Made by a program: the position numbers and the translations under genes
In this document: positions 7,473-12,751 of the stretch, piece after piece
How positions within the stretch are numbered: the stretch's first letter is position 1
Layout: every line of letters begins with the position of its first letter
The notes under the pieces: model-generated
Database searches by the model: none
Told to the model about the DNA's origin: nothing
Seen by the model: only the letters and a program-made list of their open reading frames with translations
NCBI GenBank assembly: GCA_018667995.1
Contig: JABIQT010000783.1
Location: forward strand, 1-12,751
Reading direction: 5' to 3'
DNA from: Candidatus Latescibacterota bacterium
Lineage (GTDB): Bacteria > JAAXHH01 > JABIQT01
DNA: 12,751 nt

Positions 7473-8330
7473 CTACACCGATACGGCTTCTCCGTCCTGG
7501 TATACCAGGGGAAAATGCGCACCGGCATTTCGCATCAATTCGTCGTCGTCTATATGAACAAATTCCTGCATCACGTGTTTGCCACTGGCCACATAACGCG
7601 ATTCTCCGGTCATGTAGTGAATGGCAATGGCGCGGCGGGGCATATCAGAGAGATTGTAAGGTGACCCGTGCCACGTAAGAGAATGGTGGAATGAGACCTC
7701 ACCCGCCTTAACCGGCCAGGGCCTGGGCGTCACGGTGGTTACTTCAGCCTTATCTGGTGGCTCAAAGCCTTCAATGCCACCGAACTCACGGACCTCTTTC
7801 AATTCGGATTGGGTTCTGAGGAACTCAATCTGATTACCCCACTTATGACTGCCCGGGACCATCCACATGCAACCGTTCTCTTCGAGTGCGTCATCAAGAG
7901 CTACCCAGGCAGAGACCGGTGTCATGGGCTTGATGATCGGCCAAAGGGGAGCGTCTTGGTGCCACCCCGTTACACCGCCATAGCCAGCGGGTTTATGTTG
8001 AATCTGATCATGCCACACCATGAGTTCTTTGGCCTGCGTCAAACGACTAATGGCATCCACAATGAACGGATGATGGGTAAGTGCCTTGTACGAATCGCAC
8101 ACTTCCCAGATATTCACAATCTGCCAGACGCACTTCTCGGCATCGTGCTCCCGTGTCATATTGTGGAACAGCACGGGGCGTGGATCGTTCTCCGCAAAGC
8201 TATCGGGACCGCGGGCCAGCAGCTCATCGAGTTCGTCCTTCAAAGCCTCAATCTGCTGGTCGTTCAGTATCCTACCACCATTGAGAAAACCGTCGTGATC
8301 GAATTGTGATATCTGTGCATCGGTCAGCAT
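7473..8330 (-). CDS. PhyH-family Fe(II)/2-oxoglutarate dioxygenase (first copy)
   Basis: A phytanoyl-CoA-dioxygenase-like oxygenase: such enzymes hydroxylate small molecules using iron, O2 and 2-oxoglutarate. I chose the ATG at 8330 (285 aa) because GGAG sits 5 nt upstream and the protein then begins as family members do (LTDAQISQFDHDGFL). An extension to 8465 would add 45 polar residues without a good ribosome site. The iron-binding facial triad is visible: W-H124-Q-D126 and W-H221-GS, with R232/R233 (PRRAIAIHYM) as the 2-oxoglutarate anchor. The block WVALDDALEENGC and PGSHK (142-163) is the family core. It is the first gene of a pair with the oxidoreductase and is divergent from the isomerase, so the palindrome at 8514-8568 may control both directions. 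The substrate is unknown. Confidence 0.93.
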   Translation of the reverse strand: MLTDAQISQFDHDGFLNGGRILNDQQIEALKDELDELLARGPDSFAENDPRPVLFHNMTREHDAEKCVWQIVNIWEVCDSYKALTHHPFIVDAISRLTQAKELMVWHDQIQHKPAGYGGVTGWHQDAPLWPIIKPMTPVSAWVALDDALEENGCMWMVPGSHKWGNQIEFLRTQSELKEVREFGGIEGFEPPDKAEVTTVTPRPWPVKAGEVSFHHSLTWHGSPYNLSDMPRRAIAIHYMTGESRYVASGKHVMQEFVHIDDDELMRNAGAHFPLVYQDGEAVSV

Positions 8331-8696
8331 TAGTGCTCCATGTATGTTGTAACGAGCGAGTGGAGTGGTGCGGGTATGTCGAAGGGGTGAATCTGTTCGC
8401 AAATCTATGCCTTCTGAGTCCAAAACCAAGTATTTTTTGCGTACCGCTATGCCGTTGTTGGGCATTCCGCTGCTGATGCGTTCCTGGCCGTTCGAAAAAT
8501 AGGAATCGGGTTAATGGTCGGCTTTTTAATGGTTGATCAGGGGATCAGCCTTGATCAACCCCGACCATGTTATATCTTTACCTACGTACACCGGAACTCT
8601 CCTGTGAACCTTTGCTATGTTAAGGCCACCAGGGAGCCTCTTTCGGGCTTATCATCCAAAACCTCCGTACCAGTCAGAATTTTATCAGGAGATCCT
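8331..8696. promoter_or_regulatory. Divergent intergenic region between dioxygenase and isomerase
   Basis: This 366-nt region should hold promoters for both directions. The isomerase frame is open back to an ATG at 8514 and the dioxygenase frame to an ATG at 8465, but neither extension has a ribosome site or family-like sequence. An extended -10-like TGCTATGTT lies at 8614-8622 without a good -35. A TATATC lies at 8571-8576, just past the palindrome. I see no strong sigma70 pair. The dominant element is the palindrome listed next. Confidence 0.45.
8514..8568. promoter_or_regulatory. Compound 20-bp palindrome, probable operator or structured leader
   Basis: The inner stem runs from 8531-8542 (beginning GGTTGATCA) to 8549-8560 (ending TGATCAACC): twelve pairs with one G-T, closing a 6-nt loop. 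The outer stem ATGGTCGG (8514-8521) pairs perfectly with CCGACCAT (8561-8568). The only interruption is a 9-nt bulge (8522-8530) on the left side. GATCA occurs three times within 25 nt. No T-run follows on either strand, so it is not a standard terminator. It sits 129 nt before the isomerase start and 183 nt before the dioxygenase start. A dimeric regulator site or an RNA leader fold both fit. Confidence 0.6.
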
Positions 8697-9509
8697 GTGC
8701 TGACCAATCCCATTTCTCTCTTCAGCCAGTGTTTGTTTGCACTGCCTTTGACAGAGGCGATACGAGCAACTTCTGATCTGGGTTTCGAAGCCATAGAGCT
8801 GGCCTGTATCGCGCCGCACTTTGATGAGCAGGCGGCAAGGCAGTCACCTGAAACTGTGGCTGAGTCTATCCAGCTTCAGGGCCTTAAGGTATCAGCGCTA
8901 TCCCTTTTTAGCAGCTTTACGGACCCCGATCAACTTAAGGAGCAAATAGCGGCCGCTTCACACTACATCAGATTAGCGCCACTTTTTGAAACGGAAATCG
9001 TGAAGATAACGCCCGGTCAACCCGCTGCGGTACATGCGAACGAGTATCATTGGGACAGCTTCAAACAGGCCCTGGACTGCCTTATCCCCCTGGCGGAAGA
9101 TATGGGAGTCAGGCTGGCCTGCGAGACCCATATGCGTCAACTGACGGATACGCTTGCCGGCACGCTACGTATGCTGGATTCGGTGTCGGGAGAGACGCTC
9201 GGTCTGACAGTTGATTTTTCAAATATGAGCTTTGCCGGCGAGTCTATGGTGGACGTTTTCGATAGGCTGTCCTGTAGAATGTACAATACCCACGTCAAGA
9301 ATGGTACTGTCGGAGAAGACGGATCCTGGCATTTCGAAGCCCTGGATACGGGGTGGACGGACTATGATGAGGTTATGGGACTGGTTAAGGGATCAGGCTA
9401 TACGGGCTATCTTACGGTGGAGTGCCTGGGGACTGACGCCCGGGACAGACCGCTCCAGACGGCGACGCGGGATCTGGTCAGTTTGAATGAGTTCATGGGG
9501 CGTTACTAA
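8697..9509 (+). CDS. Sugar phosphate isomerase/epimerase-like TIM barrel
   Basis: A xylose-isomerase-like/AP-endonuclease-2 superfamily protein: metal-dependent isomerases, epimerases and dehydratases of sugars, ketosugars and cyclitols. I chose the GTG at 8697 (270 aa) because AGGAG lies 5 nt upstream and the fold begins at once (NPISLFSQCLFALPLTEAI). The upstream in-frame 61 codons cross the palindrome and look non-coding. The expected metal ligands are all present at the ends of strands: E143 (ACETH), D173 (TVDFSNM), H199 (NTHVKNG) and E242 (TVECLG). FEAIEL (30-35) and LKVSALS (63-69) are the usual first barrel strands. It is the first gene of a plus-strand run with the aldo/keto reductase (143-nt gap) and the second dioxygenase. 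The exact reaction is unknown; pairing with a Gfo/Idh/MocA oxidoreductase suggests a keto-sugar or inositol-like route. Confidence 0.92.
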   Translation: MLTNPISLFSQCLFALPLTEAIRATSDLGFEAIELACIAPHFDEQAARQSPETVAESIQLQGLKVSALSLFSSFTDPDQLKEQIAAASHYIRLAPLFETEIVKITPGQPAAVHANEYHWDSFKQALDCLIPLAEDMGVRLACETHMRQLTDTLAGTLRMLDSVSGETLGLTVDFSNMSFAGESMVDVFDRLSCRMYNTHVKNGTVGEDGSWHFEALDTGWTDYDEVMGLVKGSGYTGYLTVECLGTDARDRPLQTATRDLVSLNEFMGRY

Positions 9510-9590
9510 TGAGTCCAGGTTGGACTGAGTCACTATCGGAGGCGTTTGAACATTTCGTCTCGTTGCCATAACAATCGAAACTGAAATTCA

Positions 9591-9612
9591 AAGACCGGTG
9601 ATTGACGGTCTT
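9591..9612 (+). other. Hairpin in the isomerase-reductase gap
   Basis: AAGACCG (9591-9597) and CGGTCTT (9606-9612) form a perfect 7-bp stem with an 8-nt loop. It stands 40 nt before the aldo/keto reductase start. The following bases are GCCGCAAATTC, without a T-run, so an intrinsic terminator is unlikely. It may be an attenuating or processing hairpin between co-transcribed genes. Confidence 0.35.
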
Positions 9613-9652
9613 GCCGCAAATTCACCTTCACATTGATTCCACAGGATGAACA

Positions 9653-10624
9653 ATGACGCCCAATTCTATTGCTGGCATTGATAAGCCCGTCTCGCCTCTG
9701 GCGTTGGGTACCGCATTCTACAGGATGGAGACCATATCGGATCATTTTGAAGTGCTTGACGCCTATATGGACTCCGGCGGCACGGTGATCGACAGCGCCC
9801 GAACCTATGGTCAAAGCGAAGACGTTCTGGGTGCCTGGTTGGCCGCTCGTCCTGGTATGCGGGACCGGGTTCTACTCATTACAAAATGCGGCCATGGCCC
9901 GGAATTGAAACTGCCTGAGCGTGACTATGCCGATTCTGTTCGCGCAGAACTAGCCCTCAGCCTCACAACGCTGAATACCGATGTCGTCGATTTGTACATG
10001 CTGCACAGGGACAACCAGGAGATGCCGGTTTCGGACGTGATGGAGCCGCTTCACTGGGCTCTGAATAGTGGATCCATTCGTGCGATCGGGGCTTCGAACT
10101 GGGAATACCGCCGAGTAATCGAGGCAAATGAATGGGCAGATCGGCAGGGCCTGGCTCGATTCGCCATAGTCAGCAATACCTTGAGTCTCGCGCGCCCAGC
10201 TGCCGCGTTCTACACGGGACTGGTACACGTGGACCCCTTAGGAGCACGTTGGCATCAGGAATCGGAAACTCCACTGCTGCCGTGGTCCTCTCAGGCACGG
10301 GGGTTCTTCACGGGCGCATGGACCAAGGCTATGCGCGGGGATCCAGCAGTCGCACATCCAGAGAATCCCACGTTTGATAGTAGAGTGTTGAAGGTTTATG
10401 GTACGGACGATAACTTCGAGCGGCTGCGGCGCGCAGAGCAGATCGGAGCTGAAAGAGGAGCCTACACGGCCATGGAAGTCGGGTTAGCCTGGCTGCTGCA
10501 TCGGCCATTTCCTATTCTACCGGTAGTCGGGCCACGTTCGGTGGCTGAACTCAGTTCCTGCAGGCGAGCTGCAGAATTAACTCTGTCACCTGAAGAGTGC
10601 GCCTGGTTGGACCTCGAGGTATGA
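9653..10624 (+). CDS. Aldo/keto reductase
   Basis: An NADPH-dependent (alpha/beta)8-barrel oxidoreductase interconverting carbonyls and alcohols; likely cytoplasmic. The ATG at 9653 has AGGA 6 nt upstream (9643-9646). The catalytic tetrad is complete: D47 (VIDSARTYG), Y52, K78 (LITKCG) and H118 (YMLHRDN). SGSIRAIGASNW (about 148-159) is the conserved strand-helix after the active site, and the C-terminal VGPRSVAEL is the coenzyme-binding segment. At 323 aa it is a normal length. It lies between the isomerase and the second dioxygenase with 143-nt gaps on each side, long for a tight operon. The carbonyl substrate is unknown; reduction or oxidation of the same sugar-like compound as its neighbours is an inference. 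Confidence 0.95.
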   Translation: MTPNSIAGIDKPVSPLALGTAFYRMETISDHFEVLDAYMDSGGTVIDSARTYGQSEDVLGAWLAARPGMRDRVLLITKCGHGPELKLPERDYADSVRAELALSLTTLNTDVVDLYMLHRDNQEMPVSDVMEPLHWALNSGSIRAIGASNWEYRRVIEANEWADRQGLARFAIVSNTLSLARPAAAFYTGLVHVDPLGARWHQESETPLLPWSSQARGFFTGAWTKAMRGDPAVAHPENPTFDSRVLKVYGTDDNFERLRRAEQIGAERGAYTAMEVGLAWLLHRPFPILPVVGPRSVAELSSCRRAAELTLSPEECAWLDLEV

Positions 10625-10767
10625 TTTCATGCATGTCACTCTCGAATCCTGCAGCGTAACAAGCTGTGCATTCGATCTGTCTGACGCCATCAAATGCAGC
10701 ACGGTATCGCTCCCTTCGGCACATGGGTGTCCCAGGAGTAAGGCTCTGCGACGAAGAACTGAAATTA

Positions 10768-11580
10768 ATGAAGCCATCAGACAAGTTTGACTACGGTGCA
10801 AACGGGTATCATATCAGCCCCGGATTGGTTCCCGATGAGGTCCTTGAGCAACTGATCGTAGAAGCTGAGGCGATCTGCTGTGGCCACAGAGGACCGGTGA
10901 ATGGATTGCCCGATCGGGCGAATTACCCCCAAGAATCCAGTGTATTGAATCGAATTCTCGCTATTCATTTCCCGCACAAAGTATCGCCAAAGTACACCGA
11001 TTTCCTAAGCTATCCACCAGTAGTTGAGATTCTGGAACAGTTCATCGGGCCAAACGTCAAGTGCATGCAGTCTCTACTATTCATAAAACCACCAGGCATG
11101 CCTGGGCAGGCGTGGCATCAGGACGAAATCCCGATTCCGACTCGGGACCGGTCCCTGACGGGTGTCTGGGTGGCGCTCGATGATGCAACGATCGACAATG
11201 GGTGTCTCTGGGTGATTCCCGGATCACATAAGCCGGGCATACTCTATGAACGTCACCCCCACGACGACCCTCGATTTGACAAGACACCCCAGGCGCGCGA
11301 CATACCCTATGATGAGTCCGAGGCCGTGCCCGTGGAGATTACCCGTGGATCGGTCCTTTTTTTCAACGGATATCTCTTGCATCGTTCCCTGAACAATGTC
11401 TCCGCTGATCAAAGCCGCCGCAGTTTGGTCATGCATTACATGAGTGCGGAATCTTACCTTCCCTGGCGCGGCGTGGAGGATTACCGCGACATAGTGATGG
11501 TAAGGGGGCAAGATCCGTACGAACATCGCGGACTCGTTGATGAAAGCAGGGCTTTTGTGCGCGATTCCGGTGTGGCGTAA
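10768..11580 (+). CDS. PhyH-family Fe(II)/2-oxoglutarate dioxygenase (second copy)
   Basis: A second phytanoyl-CoA-dioxygenase-like oxygenase, only moderately similar to the one at 7473-8330. The triad is H117-Q-D119 and H205 (LLHRSLNN), with R217/R218 (SRRSLVMHYM) for 2-oxoglutarate. The core WVALDDATIDNGCLWVIPGSHK (134-155) matches the first copy at WVALDDA, NGC and PGSHK. The start is uncertain. The frame is open from a GTG at 10666, and ATGs at 10723 and 10768 lack a good ribosome site. I prefer 10768 because the protein (270 aa) then has the same short lead before its first conserved aromatic residue (YGANGYHI) as the first copy. The insert between PGSHK and the second His is rich in His, Asp and Pro (HPHDDPRFDK) and differs from the first copy, suggesting another substrate. 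It is followed by htpG after 187 nt. Confidence 0.92.
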   Translation: MKPSDKFDYGANGYHISPGLVPDEVLEQLIVEAEAICCGHRGPVNGLPDRANYPQESSVLNRILAIHFPHKVSPKYTDFLSYPPVVEILEQFIGPNVKCMQSLLFIKPPGMPGQAWHQDEIPIPTRDRSLTGVWVALDDATIDNGCLWVIPGSHKPGILYERHPHDDPRFDKTPQARDIPYDESEAVPVEITRGSVLFFNGYLLHRSLNNVSADQSRRSLVMHYMSAESYLPWRGVEDYRDIVMVRGQDPYEHRGLVDESRAFVRDSGVA

Positions 11581-11767
11581 GTCCACCGTATCTTGCCCGA
11601 TCAGTTACCGGTGCAGGAAGAGACTTTTGCGCACGGGCATCGAGTAGTCGGCCCTTAGATCCGGCAATTGCTTCATTGACTTTCGCCAGTATACCGTGTA
11701 TTTTCTGCTGTCTTTCGAATATCAATATCCGAACGAAAATCAAACGTATAAATGGGAGGAGTTAGTC
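11581..11767 (+). promoter_or_regulatory. htpG upstream region with sigma70-like promoter
   Basis: TTGACT (11676-11681), a 17-bp spacer and TATTTT (11699-11704) make a good vegetative promoter, with a start site expected near 11711 and a leader of about 57 nt. GGAGGA (11755-11760) is the ribosome site. I see no CIRCE-type inverted repeat, the HrcA operator found at some heat-shock genes. A TGCCCG/CGGGCA inverted repeat (11594-11599, 11634-11639) after the dioxygenase has a long loop and no T-run. Confidence 0.55.
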
Positions 11768-12751
11768 TTGTCTGAAACAACCGATGCCCCTGTGGAAACT
11801 ATGGAATTTAAGAGTGAACTGCGTCAAATTCTCCAGATAATCACCCATTCTCTTTACTCTCACAAAGAGATATTTGTCCGGGAACTGATCAGCAATGCCA
11901 GTGATGCCATTAACAAGGTGCGATTCGACTCGCTGAATAACGAGGATCTTCTGGGTGACGATAAGGACTGGAAGATCAAACTGACAGCCGATAAGGAAAA
12001 GGGTACGCTTACCATTTCTGACAACGGTATCGGCATGTCCCGTGACACGGTAATAGACCAACTGGGTACCATTGCCAAATCAGGGACCAAGGAATTTCTG
12101 GAGACCCTGAAGCAAGCGGATGCCGCAAGTAAGCCTGAGATGATAGGTCAGTTCGGTGTTGGGTTTTATTCTGCTTTCATGGTTGCGGACAGGGTGACGG
12201 TTCTTTCGCGTCAGGTTGGCGATGCACCGGATCAGGCGGTTCGGTGGGTATCGGCGGGCGAGGGGGATTATACCCTGAAGAATCAGGAAAAAGAGGGTCG
12301 TGGTACGGACGTAATACTGCACCTTAAAGAAGACGAGAAGGAATTTCTCGATGACTGGCGTCTCCGGCAGGTCGTTAAGCAATTCTCTGACTTCATAGAA
12401 TATCCTGTAGTAATGGATGTCGAAAAGGAAGTAGAAGGGGAAAAGGAGACAGAGGAAGAGACGCTCAATTCGATGAAAGCCATCTGGCTCCGGTCGAAGA
12501 GCGAAGTATCCGATGAGGAGTACGGTGCATTCTACAAACAGATCTCCTCTGATTTCAACGAACCCGGGAAGGTGATCCATTACACAGCTGAGGGGCTCAC
12601 TGAATTCAAAGTTCTTCTTTTTATTCCCTCCAAACGCCCCTTCGATCTAATGTTTGGAGAACCGAAAATTGGTCCGAAGCTATACGTTCAACGTGTTTTG
12701 ATCATGGACAACTGTGAGGAACTTCTTCCTGCCTACCTGCGATTCGTCAAG
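11768..12751 (+). CDS. htpG: Molecular chaperone HtpG (bacterial Hsp90), 3' end off window
   Basis: An ATP-dependent cytoplasmic chaperone acting late in protein folding. The first 328 codons are present, about half of the usual 610-650. The start is TTG with GGAGGA 7 nt upstream; an in-frame ATG at 11801 is a second choice, and the conserved sequence begins just after it (EFKSELRQILQIITHSLYS). GHKL ATPase motifs are complete: E39-LISN43-ASDA, D85-NGIGM90, LGTIAKSGT (99-107), G127-QFGVGFYSAF137 and GRGTDVILHL (177-186). A charged linker (about 218-233) separates the N-terminal domain from the start of the middle domain (NSMKAIW, 234-240). It has its own promoter, so it is probably transcribed separately from the metabolic genes upstream. 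Nothing about it is unusual. Confidence 0.97.
   Translation, partial: MSETTDAPVETMEFKSELRQILQIITHSLYSHKEIFVRELISNASDAINKVRFDSLNNEDLLGDDKDWKIKLTADKEKGTLTISDNGIGMSRDTVIDQLGTIAKSGTKEFLETLKQADAASKPEMIGQFGVGFYSAFMVADRVTVLSRQVGDAPDQAVRWVSAGEGDYTLKNQEKEGRGTDVILHLKEDEKEFLDDWRLRQVVKQFSDFIEYPVVMDVEKEVEGEKETEEETLNSMKAIWLRSKSEVSDEEYGAFYKQISSDFNEPGKVIHYTAEGLTEFKVLLFIPSKRPFDLMFGEPKIGPKLYVQRVLIMDNCEELLPAYLRFVK

Noticed and set aside
7809-8309. 166-codon open frame on the plus strand
   Set aside because: Entirely antisense to the first dioxygenase, whose family motifs fix the true frame.
8514-8696. N-terminal extension of the isomerase from an ATG at 8514
   Set aside because: No ribosome site there, the codons run through the palindrome, and a GTG with AGGAG starts exactly where the barrel begins.
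12080-12580. 166-codon open frame on the minus strand
   Set aside because: Antisense to htpG, whose conserved motifs leave no doubt about strand.
1-12751. Mobile element, prophage, defence or CRISPR system
   Set aside because: No transposase, integrase, Cas or toxin-antitoxin signature and no regularly spaced repeats were seen; apart from the lipoprotein, the genes belong to metabolic, transport and chaperone families.

Overview
The window reads as a chromosomal segment of a free-living or host-associated heterotrophic bacterium of moderate GC (about half, by eye). A lipoprotein with a clean lipobox suggests a cell with exported lipoproteins, probably a diderm. TTG and GTG starts with good Shine-Dalgarno (SD) sequences are common: TTG for the sulfatase and htpG, GTG for the isomerase. 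A sulfatase, a Gfo/Idh/MocA oxidoreductase, a TIM-barrel isomerase, an aldo/keto reductase and two phytanoyl-CoA-dioxygenase-like proteins packed together recall genomes of the Poribacteria, Latescibacterota and Planctomycetota type. That placement is an inference from gene content only and is weak. I see no transposase, integrase, phage gene, CRISPR array, tRNA or rRNA.

Left third (1-4163, minus strand): a two-gene unit of a 795-residue lipoprotein of unknown function, then a membrane-anchored family 5 (oligopeptide/nickel type) ABC solute-binding protein that runs off the left edge. Permease genes would be expected beyond the edge. A 314-nt divergent region (4164-4477) separates this unit from the next block. 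It holds a perfect minus-strand TATAAT box and a 9-12 bp long-range inverted repeat that would lie in the lipoprotein leader.

Middle (4478-8330): a type I sulfatase (+) converges on a minus-strand pair, a PhyH-family Fe(II)/2-oxoglutarate dioxygenase followed by a Gfo/Idh/MocA oxidoreductase. The 365-nt convergent gap between sulfatase and oxidoreductase has no convincing gene but carries six or so hairpins in a row.

Right (8697-12751, plus strand): a sugar-phosphate isomerase/epimerase-like TIM barrel, an aldo/keto reductase, a second and different PhyH dioxygenase, then the start of htpG (Hsp90) behind its own sigma70-like promoter. The divergent region 8331-8696 contains an exceptional compound palindrome (8514-8568), the best candidate here for an operator or structured leader.

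Taken together, the sulfatase, oxidoreductase, isomerase, aldo/keto reductase and two oxygenases look like a catabolic or modification set. It would act on a sulfated or otherwise decorated sugar-like compound: sulfate removal, redox change at a hydroxyl, isomerisation and oxygenase-driven hydroxylation or cleavage. The substrate cannot be read from the sequence. htpG is probably an unrelated neighbour.
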